Shown here piece after piece: positions 1-7,294 of a stretch of 7,355 nt of DNA. The translations under genes and the position numbers were made by a program. Positions within the stretch are counted from its first letter, which is position 1. Each line of letters opens with the position of its first letter. Below the pieces are notes generated by a model. The model did no database searches, was not told the origin of the DNA, and saw only the letters and a program-made list of their open reading frames with translations. The DNA comes from JBAXAM01 sp037142515 (lineage in GTDB: Bacteria > Pseudomonadota > Gammaproteobacteria > UBA9339). Location: contig JBAXAM010000045.1 of assembly GCA_037142515.1 (NCBI GenBank), forward strand, positions 1-7,355, written 5' to 3'.

Positions 1-50
1 TAAAAGGGCTAGAAGTTTAAACATATTTACAGAAAAAAAGTTGCTTTATC
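1..50 (+). repeat. Left copy of 50-bp perfect terminal inverted repeat
   Basis: The reverse complement of these 50 bases is identical to 7303-7352, including the 7-base A/T run and an internal GTTTAAAC palindrome. Identity stops at position 51. The copy supplies the last ten codons (IKQLFFCKYV) and the stop of the leftward transporter fragment, so that C-terminus is foreign to its family. A repeat end that enters a gene fits an insertion-sequence end or other dispersed repeat whose body lies left of the window. I do not recognise the family. Confidence 0.9.
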
Positions 51-715
51 TTCAAATATATCCGCAACGCCATGTTCCACAAACTACTTCTTCCTTCGGT
101 TTCTATTAAAGACGTTGATAGAGCTTGGATTCTATTCCCAGTGATGTTAACACCATCTCTTTCAGTGATCGTTCTCGCATGATCTTTAGTATCCCTATAT
201 AAATCTAATAACTCAGAGTTAAACAACTTAAGCTCTTCTTCATAGCCCATACTTTGCGAGACTAAATGCTGAATAATAATCCCAGACACCATCTGATAAA
301 GGAAAGTATAGGCTAATAAATTTCTCGAATGAATTACAATCACACTAGCAGCATGTGCTCCACTTATAGAGGTAGAAACCGCACCGCTAAATAATGAGTT
401 TCCCATATTAGCAACATTCGCAATATCTTTGTTTAAATTATCCATATAAACCGAGAAATTTTTATTGTTAGACAAACGCAAAAGATTCTCTTGGGAAAAA
501 AGTTTTTGCTGAATATTGTTTTTCAAAACAATAGAAAGCCTATCATTGTAATATCCTTCGATACTACTTGTAGCTGCCTGCCCTATCACCCAAGGAATAA
601 TAAAAACGGCGAATTTTATTCCCTGAGATACAAATGGATTACCAATACTTGCTTGATCTAAGTGTTCAAAGGAATACAATAAAGCTTGATCAAGCTTTAT
701 TTGTTTTACCACCAA
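17..715 (-). pseudogene. Truncated SbmA/BacA-like ABC transporter membrane-domain fragment
   Basis: An open frame of 232 codons with no ATG near its 5' end; the nearest usable start is TTG at 715, and no convincing Shine-Dalgarno precedes it. The pattern resembles the transmembrane domain of SbmA/BacA and ABC-D type transporters. A hydrophobic helix (about residues 33-50) is followed by a YYNDRL-type segment, as in the YL..L.xRWR region, and a 'LNKDIANVANMG' stretch like the R(I/V)xxD segment. Another helix follows around 130-150, then a cytoplasmic 'FNSELLDLYRDTKDHARTI' stretch like FRxxLvrvRdnAE. Family members transport peptides across the inner membrane. The first membrane helix, the later helices and any Walker A/B ATPase are absent. 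The last ten residues come from the end repeat at 1-50. It lies 19 bp after the preceding gene. I infer a decayed, probably non-functional remnant; the family match is from residue pattern only. Confidence 0.5.
678..701. repeat. 24-bp perfect palindrome at the 5' end of the transporter fragment
   Basis: The half-site AATAAAGCTTGA is followed directly by its exact reverse complement, giving a 12-bp stem if extruded (fewer pairs with a real loop). It begins 33 nt after the stop of the secreted-protein gene (735-1502), so it could act as a 3' hairpin for that transcript, although the minus strand has no clean T-run after it. Plus-strand reading is followed by TTTGTTTT, a better terminator tail, but no plus-strand gene ends here. 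It is also translated in the fragment (around residues IKLDQALL). Confidence 0.6.
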
Positions 716-734
716 CCAATGGATTAAAAATTGA

Positions 735-1502
735 CTACCTAATTAAGGTCATAACATATTTTTCAATATGTTCTTTAAACTCTTTTTGTGGAATAAACTT
801 ATCGTAGTTTTCATACAATTTCATGGCTACTCTGGTATAACTCCCCACCGTCTCCATCATGGGAACATTGGCTGCTATATCTGAAAATTGCTGGCTTTTT
901 AAAACATCAGAAAAACCCCTCTCGTTATATATAACTGCATTTAGATAAATAGTTACTAAAGTAGCCATTCCCGGCCCCAAAATTTTATGAAGAAACTTGG
1001 GCACAAAAACAAAAGTGGTTACTGGACATTTTTTTGCATAATTATTTTTCGCAAGTAATCCATCTGCAATACTGCCAACTAAACCTAAACCAGCCCCTTT
1101 AATACCTCCTGCTTGAAACCCAAGCGTACTTGCAAAAGCCGCTGCAGCCAATTCTTCATGCCCCTCGAAAGCTCCACTAAAAAAAACACCACTCAACATC
1201 CCTGTAGACGTTAGAGCCGGATTAAGCATATGCCCGGTCGCACTACCTAAAATTCCATAAGTGAAATACCGTTTATCAGTATATCCATAATAGATCAGTC
1301 CTTCATCAGCAATTCCTGCTGCACCACCAGCAAGCGCACACCACGGTCCACATAAAGACAGCCCGGCTGCTGCGTCAGAAAGTGGAACAAGTAGATATTC
1401 GTGATCGTTTATAAATTGATATACCGCATTAGAACTTTCTGCGTATATTTTCGTAGTAAAAAATATAAAAACAGGCATTAATAAAATTACAAGAATTTTC
1501 AC
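735..1502 (-). CDS. Exported Gly/Ala-rich protein of unknown function (255 aa)
   Basis: I do not recognise this family. The start chosen is GTG at 1502, because AGAGGA sits about five bases upstream and the protein then begins with a clean Sec signal peptide: Lys2, a hydrophobic core (residues 3-16) and a likely cleavage site after KIYA (about residue 21). An upstream in-frame ATG at 1547 would place 15 extra residues before the signal. The mature protein has a Gly/Ala-rich central part (about residues 43-150) with 'CGPWCALAGGAAG' and repeated small-residue segments that could form helical hairpins in or on a membrane. A third Cys lies near 'KKCPV', and the C-terminus is charged (FIPQKEFKEHIEKY). 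It lies 66 bp after the operon's last permease gene and 19 bp before the transporter fragment. A periplasmic or membrane-interacting role is plausible but unproven. Confidence 0.7.
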   Translation of the reverse strand: MKILVILLMPVFIFFTTKIYAESSNAVYQFINDHEYLLVPLSDAAAGLSLCGPWCALAGGAAGIADEGLIYYGYTDKRYFTYGILGSATGHMLNPALTSTGMLSGVFFSGAFEGHEELAAAAFASTLGFQAGGIKGAGLGLVGSIADGLLAKNNYAKKCPVTTFVFVPKFLHKILGPGMATLVTIYLNAVIYNERGFSDVLKSQQFSDIAANVPMMETVGSYTRVAMKLYENYDKFIPQKEFKEHIEKYVMTLIR

Positions 1503-1568
1503 TATATCCTCTATAAAATATATACACGCAGGGGAAATAAAAAACAAGGAATTACATAAAGAGTTGTG

Positions 1569-2960
1569 TTACTTTTTTTGTCGCATTTCAAAGAGCTTAT
1601 GTATAGCATATCCAACTGCTGCAAAAACAATCGGACCAACAGCAAGTTCGATACGAAAAAATAATATATCATGCGCACTTTGCAAATTATTTGGCGGCAA
1701 AATAAACAATAAAGCAATCGCTAAAAACACCGAAAATAAACCCATTCCAGAAACCAAATAACCGATAAACTTACATCCTGGAACACGGTAAGGTCTAAGC
1801 TTGTCCGGATATTTTATACGCAATTTAATAAAAGCTAAAAACATAAAAACATATGGAATAAACTGAGTAATCGCAGCCAATAGAACTAAAGTTGTAAAAA
1901 AAGCATTAATCGTTGGCAAAAATGATGTGCAAATAATAATCAACGTTACACCTAATGCTTGCGCCAACAATGCCCTAGTCGGCATATCGTCTTTATTAGT
2001 TTGGGTAAACCATTTTGGTAGAGCTCCATCTTTGCAACTTTCTAATAGCATTTTTATTGGCGCTACAATCCATACTCCAATACTTCCAACCGAACCAAGC
2101 ACTATCATGCCGCCAACTATCAATGCTAAAAATGGAACATGCAATTCTCTCTCCAGCACAAACAAAACATCAATAACACCACTAGCAGCACTGAGTTTTT
2201 CTGGAGAAAGAACAAAAGTTATAGCTACAGTACTAACAATATATAAACTAACAATAAAAAATGCAGAAATAAAAGCAGCTCGCGGAAAAGTTTTCTGTGG
2301 ATTTTCTGTCTCACCAGCCATAGTCGGCATAAGCTCAATCCCAGACATAGAAAACAACAAAACAGCCAAAAAGCCAAGATTAGACTTTGAGCCCAAATCT
2401 GGCAACCAATTAGCCCAAGAATAATCAGTAGCTATGGGTATTTTCCAAAACAAAACCGAACCAAATCCCAAAATAATTAAAATCATAAGTGGCAATAAAA
2501 CACCGAAAATACCAGCCAAATTAGAAAACCTTACAAAGGCTTTCATACCATGCACATTTATAAAAGTACTTATCCATAAAAAACCAATAACACAACCACA
2601 AACAAATAATTTATTATGCGCAAGCTCTGGATTAATAACAGAAGTAACTATTACCGTAATAAAAGTAAGAACAGCTGGATAATAAAAAAAATTGTTCACC
2701 CAATAAAACCAAGAAGCCATAAAACCAGCGCGTCTACCAAAAGCCTCACGTATCCACACATACACACCACCTTGGTCAGGCCATGTTGTAGCAAGTTCAG
2801 TAGAAACCAATCCTAGCGGAATAAAAAATAACAACATGGCGATCACCCACAATAATACCGATGAAGCACCATAAGCCGCGGTCATAGCCAGCCAACGTAC
2901 CCCAACAATCGCAGCAATATTTATAAACACTATATCCCAAACTCGCATTATTCTTTTCAT
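1569..2960 (-). CDS. GadC-like APC-superfamily amino acid antiporter (463 aa)
   Basis: An inner-membrane transporter of the APC superfamily, closest by pattern to the glutamate:GABA antiporter group. The first helix has the degenerate 'NIAAIVGVRWLAMTAAYG' form instead of the usual GxxxGSG. Next comes 'FFIPLGLVSTELATTWPDQGGVYVWIREAFG' in three parts (residues 45-75), which is hallmark GadC sequence. Later parts also match: 'SGIELMPTMAGETENP', 'WIVAPIKMLLESCKDG', 'LRPYRVPG' and 'LPPNNLQ'. About twelve hydrophobic segments are visible. Length is about 463 residues against about 511 in E. coli GadC, and the missing part is the C-terminal plug. The start ATG at 2960 overlaps the previous stop as ATGA, and AGGTGA lies eight bases upstream, so translation is probably coupled. 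It is the last gene of the operon. The exact substrate (glutamate/GABA or another amino acid pair) cannot be read from sequence. Confidence 0.88.
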   Translation of the reverse strand: MKRIMRVWDIVFINIAAIVGVRWLAMTAAYGASSVLLWVIAMLLFFIPLGLVSTELATTWPDQGGVYVWIREAFGRRAGFMASWFYWVNNFFYYPAVLTFITVIVTSVINPELAHNKLFVCGCVIGFLWISTFINVHGMKAFVRFSNLAGIFGVLLPLMILIILGFGSVLFWKIPIATDYSWANWLPDLGSKSNLGFLAVLLFSMSGIELMPTMAGETENPQKTFPRAAFISAFFIVSLYIVSTVAITFVLSPEKLSAASGVIDVLFVLERELHVPFLALIVGGMIVLGSVGSIGVWIVAPIKMLLESCKDGALPKWFTQTNKDDMPTRALLAQALGVTLIIICTSFLPTINAFFTTLVLLAAITQFIPYVFMFLAFIKLRIKYPDKLRPYRVPGCKFIGYLVSGMGLFSVFLAIALLFILPPNNLQSAHDILFFRIELAVGPIVFAAVGYAIHKLFEMRQKK

Positions 2961-4276
2961 GGTGCTTCACCTAAAGTTCGTCGATTCACTATCATGTTTA
3001 AACCGTAAAATAACGTACACCCCATGAATAATACCATAACGTAAAAAATCAGCTCTTTACCAGCTCCACAAAAAGCCCACATGGAGTAACCACTAGCTAA
3101 TAATCCGATAGCAGCATTTATTTTACTTGATCTACTCCGCAGTCCATCATAGCGTATCAGCAATATTAATTCGCATATTCCTATATTAAAGTAGTCGAAC
3201 AAGCAAGCAGTAGACGCAATTAAAATCACTAATTGAAATTGGCTGACCAAATTAGCATCCATAGTAAACCACAACATGCCGCATAATAAAATAAAGTTTA
3301 TAAAAAGCCCCCATCCTGGAACATTAAATTTGTTGAGTTTTGCAAATATTTTGGGGAAAGAACCATCATTTGCAATTGCCATCGCTATTTGGCTTTGAAT
3401 TAAAATCCATCCATTTAAACAACCAAAACAAGAAATAACTGCTCCACCAGCAATAATAAACTCACCCCAGCGTCCAAAAATTATCTTTGCCGCAGCAGCA
3501 AAAGGAGAAGTAGAATTAGCTAGCTCATCTATTGGAATCATTCCCATAACAACAGTTGAACAAGCAATATACAAGGCAGCAGAAATAAGAGTTCCAAACA
3601 GTGTTGCCAGCGGTATATTACGTCTAGGATTATCTACAGAGCCAGCTGGAACAGTAGCTGATTCTACACCCGTAAATGCCCACAAAGTCAAAGTAGCTGC
3701 ATGCGAAAAAGCAGATATGTCTGAACCACCGGTAATATTAAAGCTATTGGTTATATAATCTAGGTGAAAATATTTCCAACCAAAAATAGCAACCGCAATT
3801 AGTGGCATCAACTTAAAAATAGTTGCTAGTAATTGAACCATTCCTGCCCGATTAATACCTGCAAGATTTACCATAACCAAAAAGCCGATAATACCAGTAG
3901 CAGCAGTCATTCCTAAAACAGGATTTGCGAGCGCCGGGAAAAAAACTCGTAGATAGCCTATGAGAGCAACTGTTATAGCAACATTTCCAACACCTGTATA
4001 AATCCAATAGAAAGAGGCCACTTGAAAACCCATAAACTTACCCAATCCCTTTTCTACGTATACATATGGACCACCAGTTTTAGTAACCATATGGCTCATT
4101 CTGGAAAATGCCATAGCTAACAAAAAAGCTCCTAGAGCCGTAAATACCCATGATAACAAGCTAACGCTACCAACACGCGCCAAATCGGCTGGTAAAATAA
4201 ATACACCGGACCCAATCATGTTACCAGTTACAAGAGAAGTTAGTGAAAACAAACCAAGCTTTTTTTGTTTTGTCAT
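2957..4276 (-). CDS. AdiC/PotE/CadB-type APC amino acid-amine antiporter (439 aa)
   Basis: An inner-membrane antiporter of the basic amino acid/polyamine branch of the APC superfamily, about 439 residues like E. coli AdiC (445). It aligns to AdiC with a constant offset of three. Retained are Asn19 and Ser23 in GNMIGSG (AdiC N22, S26), Tyr90 (Y93), Asn98 (N101), Trp199 (W202), Glu205 (E208) and Trp290 (W293). Pocket positions that differ are Tyr93 for AdiC A96, Thr94 for C97, Ile101 for M104 and Thr202 for I205. The transport scaffold therefore looks intact but the substrate may not be arginine/agmatine. ATG at 4276 is preferred over GTG at 4288 because it overlaps the kinase stop as ATGA. Its own stop overlaps the next permease start in the same way. 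No decarboxylase gene is adjacent, unlike the adi, cad and speF-potE loci. Confidence 0.88.
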   Translation of the reverse strand: MTKQKKLGLFSLTSLVTGNMIGSGVFILPADLARVGSVSLLSWVFTALGAFLLAMAFSRMSHMVTKTGGPYVYVEKGLGKFMGFQVASFYWIYTGVGNVAITVALIGYLRVFFPALANPVLGMTAATGIIGFLVMVNLAGINRAGMVQLLATIFKLMPLIAVAIFGWKYFHLDYITNSFNITGGSDISAFSHAATLTLWAFTGVESATVPAGSVDNPRRNIPLATLFGTLISAALYIACSTVVMGMIPIDELANSTSPFAAAAKIIFGRWGEFIIAGGAVISCFGCLNGWILIQSQIAMAIANDGSFPKIFAKLNKFNVPGWGLFINFILLCGMLWFTMDANLVSQFQLVILIASTACLFDYFNIGICELILLIRYDGLRSRSSKINAAIGLLASGYSMWAFCGAGKELIFYVMVLFMGCTLFYGLNMIVNRRTLGEAP

Positions 4277-5121
4277 AATGCTATACACTCAGATAATGAT
4301 TGTTGATCAAAGGAAGAATAATTAACACTCGTTACTAACAACTCTCTCGATTTTGCCTGGAAAGTATTATTCATCACCAATTCCATAAAATAAATAGTTC
4401 GTTTTAAAGACTCTATGCAGTCAGTTGTCGCAAGATAGCTCCCCAAAAATAAAGCAGAAAATAAATCTCCCGATCCATTGGGAGGCAGAACAAAATCATG
4501 TTCTTTGGTCTTAATTACTGCACATTTCTGCTCACATGAAATAAATACATATAGTCCATTTTTTTCTAAATCTTGGGTTTTAACACCAGTTATAATCACT
4601 ATCTTTACACCAAGCTTATGAAAATAATTAGTTGCATTTTTTAAATCTTGAGTATTTTTTATGGTTATACCAGAAAGAGTTTCTGCCTCAAACTGATTCG
4701 GAGTAATAATATCGGCTCGTAAGTAATCTTTAAAAAAATGCAACACTTCTGGCTTCACAAAGCAACTAGTATTACCGATTACTGGATCACATAGATATAA
4801 AATATTAGCGTTTTTTAACTTAAATCTTTCTACAGTTGCTAAAACTTCATGACAAATTTCACTGCTTCCCATGTAGCCAGAAAGTATAGCCACACATTTA
4901 TCTGCCACGCCTAAATCTTCTATTCCCTGAATAATATTTTTTATGTGTTTACTCTCAAATACTGTTCCTTGCCACTTACCATAGCCAGTATGATTTGAAA
5001 ATTGTACGGTATTTACAGGCCACACATCATATCCCATGGACTGCAAGGGGAAAGTAGCTGCCTTATTACCAACATAGCCATAAGCCACGTGTGATTGTAT
5101 AGAAAGCACTGATTTAAACAT
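4273..5121 (-). CDS. pdxY: Pyridoxal/pyridoxamine kinase, PdxY type
   Basis: A ribokinase-fold vitamin B6 kinase: a cytoplasmic enzyme that phosphorylates pyridoxal and related vitamers with ATP in PLP salvage. The protein has 282 residues (E. coli PdxY 287). Signatures in order are 'SIQSHVAYGYVGN' (residues 7-19, with the substrate-contacting Ser10), 'WPVNTVQFSNHTGYGKW' (34-50), 'LSGYMGS', 'CDPVIGN', 'ITPNQFEAE' and the nucleotide/anion-hole motif GSGD (216-219), where Asp219 is the expected catalytic base. ATG at 5121 is chosen because a perfect AGGAGG lies seven bases upstream and the family's N-terminus starts here; an in-frame upstream start at 5142 would run into the peptidase gene. It begins 14 bp after the peptidase stop and ends in an ATGA overlap with the AdiC-type gene. 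PdxK is the alternative name, but the FSNHTxYGKW pattern favours PdxY. Confidence 0.92.
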   Translation of the reverse strand: MFKSVLSIQSHVAYGYVGNKAATFPLQSMGYDVWPVNTVQFSNHTGYGKWQGTVFESKHIKNIIQGIEDLGVADKCVAILSGYMGSSEICHEVLATVERFKLKNANILYLCDPVIGNTSCFVKPEVLHFFKDYLRADIITPNQFEAETLSGITIKNTQDLKNATNYFHKLGVKIVIITGVKTQDLEKNGLYVFISCEQKCAVIKTKEHDFVLPPNGSGDLFSALFLGSYLATTDCIESLKRTIYFMELVMNNTFQAKSRELLVTSVNYSSFDQQSLSECIAL

Positions 5122-5135
5122 AGCTAAACCTCCTA

Positions 5136-7118
5136 CTACCATATCTTAACAATCTCGTTTTCAGGAAGAACCATAGGATCATTTGGCTTGCAACTATACG
5201 CTTCTTTAAATCCCGACTGCTGCTTCACTTGCTCATTTACTCTTGCATATCCTAGCGCATGTGGATCTGTTTTTAATCTTTGCTCAGTAACGCCTTTTCT
5301 TTCTACCTGACACCATGTTCTTGCCCACTGAAGAAAAAATTTTTTCTTCAGCTCTTTACTACCACTGTCCTTAGGAAAAGCTGCTCTATAAGCAGTGCTA
5401 ACTCCAACTAAATCACCGATATTCTCGCCTAAGGTAAATTTACCATTATGGCCAATTTTATTAAATTGCGTAATCAAATATTTAGATTTTTCATCAAACA
5501 TTTTTTTATCTGCATCTAACATCCACGCCTTAAAAACACCATCAGCATTAAAATCACTTCCATGATCGTCTATTGCATGACCAAGCTCATGTCCAATAAC
5601 AGCTCCGATGGCGCCCAAGTTTACCTCCTCCGGCTCACTGGGATCATAAAAAGGATATTGCAATATCCCCACCGGAAATTCAAATCTATTATAGGGTGGA
5701 GTATAATTAGCATTCACTGTTAAGGGCCCCATATTCCAACGATTTATATTTACGGGACCATTTAACTCTTTGAGCTGTTTATCTATCATTAACTTTCCAA
5801 GCTTATGACTATTTGCTATGGGACTATCAGTTGAATAAGTAGCCATAGGATGAAAATCCCAATCCGCTTCATTATCCGGACTAACAAGCGCAAGTTTAGC
5901 ATTTTTTATTTTGCGAATAGCTTCTTTTTTAGCGCTGCGACTAAGCCACTTATTATTATTTAATTGATTAATTAAAGATGCTCTATTTTTCTCAATTGAT
6001 TTTATGAATTTTTCTTTTGGAAAATTTGGAAAAACTTTTGGCAGGAGAGTAAAGTCTACTTCTTTTTCAAAATTATGCATAACTAATTGGGTGCAACGCT
6101 CATGTCGATCAGGTCTTTTGTTTGGACCACCTAAATACTTTTTATTAAATTCAAATTCTTTATTAAAAAACCCTGGATAGGCATCATCCATAATTGATTT
6201 TAACTGAAAATATAAATAAATACTTTTTAACTCTTCTAGCGAAGCGGTTTCTAGCTTTTTACTTAAAAATTCCAGAGTGTTATTACCGATAATATTTCTT
6301 ATAACCACATGCGCAGGAATATCAGAAAGAAATTTTTCTAATTTTAAATATGGATAATTTTTTATTAAATCTTTCCTTGCAATCTCAGTCCTAGAAAAAA
6401 AACGCTCTCGAACCTGCGGCGGAGTCGGATATTGCTGCGCAAGATCTTTTTCAAAGTTAAAAATTAAATCAGCTTTTCTTGCCGACGCTTTCTCGTCAAT
6501 GGCAATAAAAAACTGCTTCATTAATACTTTTAGCTCCTGAGTTAATTTTTTATTTTCATAATAGCTTCTTTCAGGCAAGCTCATTAAACTAACATCAAAA
6601 AATAAGTCATTGTAAGTTGGTCGATCCAGATTTGAATCCGTAGAAAAACTAACAAAACTCAAGCCCGAGGAACTCGTAATATTTTTCGCAACCATAGCAG
6701 CAAATTCTTCTCTAGTTGTAATCTTTGCTAACATCTCCTTTGCTTGCTTAACAAAATCCTTCTCTTCTTTTTGCCTTGCTTGTTTGTTCATACAAGCCAA
6801 ATAATAATTTTTTATTCCCTTCTCTATCTCTGACTCCGGTGTTTTTTTAGCCAAATTTAAAAAGTATTTCTTTTTGAACTCAAGCAAGCGCTCACTAGCA
6901 TCGCTAAAAGAAAAGATGTGATTGGAACGATCTTCTCGTAGTTGAAAGCTCGCAATAACAGGAGAGCAGGCATATTCATAAAAATTAACACAAGGATTGA
7001 TGACATTATTCACCGGATATTCTCTTTTATCAGGAATTACCGAGGATTTAGCATGTGCATAACCCACCGAGCTAAAAACACCCACCATAAAAATTAATAG
7101 GCACCTTGAAAATAGCAT
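5136..7118 (-). CDS. Secreted M13 family zinc metallopeptidase, PepO/neprilysin-like (660 aa)
   Basis: A zinc endopeptidase of the neprilysin/PepO (M13) family, expected to cut oligopeptides in the periplasm or outside the cell. ATG at 7118 is chosen over ATG at 7136 because GGGGGAGA precedes it closely and it gives a compact Sec signal peptide with likely cleavage at AHA|KS (after residue 23). The N-terminal M13 signature is 'NPCVNFYEYAC' (41-51). The substrate-binding NANY is at 469-472, zinc motif HELGH at 510-514 with catalytic Glu511, and GENIGD holds the third ligand Glu565 and Asp569. Cysteines 43, 51, 109, 342, 603 and 643 match the pairs 79-734, 87-694 and 142-410 of neprilysin, supporting folding in an oxidising compartment. 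The C-terminus ends VKIW without the Cys of the usual CxxW. Length is normal and no frameshift is visible. It is the first gene of the operon. Confidence 0.93.
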   Translation of the reverse strand: MLFSRCLLIFMVGVFSSVGYAHAKSSVIPDKREYPVNNVINPCVNFYEYACSPVIASFQLREDRSNHIFSFSDASERLLEFKKKYFLNLAKKTPESEIEKGIKNYYLACMNKQARQKEEKDFVKQAKEMLAKITTREEFAAMVAKNITSSSGLSFVSFSTDSNLDRPTYNDLFFDVSLMSLPERSYYENKKLTQELKVLMKQFFIAIDEKASARKADLIFNFEKDLAQQYPTPPQVRERFFSRTEIARKDLIKNYPYLKLEKFLSDIPAHVVIRNIIGNNTLEFLSKKLETASLEELKSIYLYFQLKSIMDDAYPGFFNKEFEFNKKYLGGPNKRPDRHERCTQLVMHNFEKEVDFTLLPKVFPNFPKEKFIKSIEKNRASLINQLNNNKWLSRSAKKEAIRKIKNAKLALVSPDNEADWDFHPMATYSTDSPIANSHKLGKLMIDKQLKELNGPVNINRWNMGPLTVNANYTPPYNRFEFPVGILQYPFYDPSEPEEVNLGAIGAVIGHELGHAIDDHGSDFNADGVFKAWMLDADKKMFDEKSKYLITQFNKIGHNGKFTLGENIGDLVGVSTAYRAAFPKDSGSKELKKKFFLQWARTWCQVERKGVTEQRLKTDPHALGYARVNEQVKQQSGFKEAYSCKPNDPMVLPENEIVKIW

Positions 7119-7137
7119 AAATCTCCCCCTAACCATT

Positions 7138-7153
7138 GTTAAAACGTTAAAAC
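7138..7153. repeat. Tandem 8-bp repeat in the leader of the M13 operon
   Basis: GTTAAAAC occurs twice head-to-tail, 20 bp upstream of the peptidase start codon and just downstream of the extended -10-like element at 7164-7172. The position is suitable for an operator, but two copies of an AT-rich octamer may be chance. Confidence 0.4.
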
Positions 7154-7163
7154 ATCGAACTAT

Positions 7164-7172
7164 TGTATAGCA
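7164..7172 (-). promoter_or_regulatory. Candidate extended -10 promoter of the M13-pdxY-antiporter operon
   Basis: The minus strand reads TGCTATACA, a TGn extended -10 followed by a TATAAT-like hexamer. No good -35 is seen 16-18 bp upstream, which extended -10 promoters can tolerate. Transcription would start about 40 nt before the ATG at 7118. Confidence 0.35.
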
Positions 7173-7212
7173 ACTAAAGTATTTTGCGACCTTAGATTAT
7201 TTATTAATTTTC

Positions 7213-7240
7213 TTGATTTTTTTCTGTTTTAAACTATCAT
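7213..7240 (+). promoter_or_regulatory. Candidate sigma70-like promoter reading out of the right end
   Basis: TTGATT (7213-7218) and TATCAT (7235-7240) are separated by 16 bp; the -10 matches consensus at five of six positions. It lies upstream of the AAGGAG-preceded short frame at 7295. It is a prediction only; the region is AT-rich and weak matches are expected. Confidence 0.4.
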
Positions 7241-7244
7241 AACA
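7236..7244 (-). promoter_or_regulatory. Second candidate extended -10 promoter for the leftward operon
   Basis: The minus strand reads TGTTATGAT, a TGn plus TATGAT (five of six). A TTGACC lies upstream (7254-7259 region) but only about 14 bp away, too close for a normal -35. It overlaps the plus-strand -10 at 7235-7240. If used, the peptidase mRNA would have a leader of about 110 nt. Confidence 0.3.
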
Positions 7245-7279
7245 TTGCTTTTCTTGGTCAACAAAATAATAATAAAAAT

Positions 7280-7285
7280 AAGGAG
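7280..7285 (+). promoter_or_regulatory. Shine-Dalgarno AAGGAG for the right-end short frame
   Basis: AAGGAG lies nine bases before the ATG at 7295. A nearer ATG at 7290 opens only two codons (Met-Leu) before a stop. A good ribosome-binding site suggests that a real gene once began here. Confidence 0.5.
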
Positions 7286-7294
7286 TTTAATGCT

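Noticed and set aside
17..715. Functional complete ABC transporter subunit
   Set aside because: There is no proper start, the first and last membrane helices expected of the family are missing, no Walker motifs are present, and the C-terminus is supplied by a repeat.
1503..1568. Terminator or promoter between the permease gene and the secreted-protein gene
   Set aside because: No stable stem with a T-run is visible on the minus strand. A TTGTTT/TATATA pair with 17-bp spacing would start the mRNA only about nine bases before the GTG, so it is not convincing.
1511..1717. Minus-strand 68-codon frame overlapping the end of the GadC-like gene
   Set aside because: It is an out-of-frame shadow of the permease's conserved C-terminal part and lacks a start signal or family resemblance.
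1564..2816. Several plus-strand open frames opposite the GadC-like gene
   Set aside because: They lie wholly antisense to a well-supported transporter gene, have no recognisable domains or good ribosome-binding sites, and have the unnatural composition expected of antisense reading.
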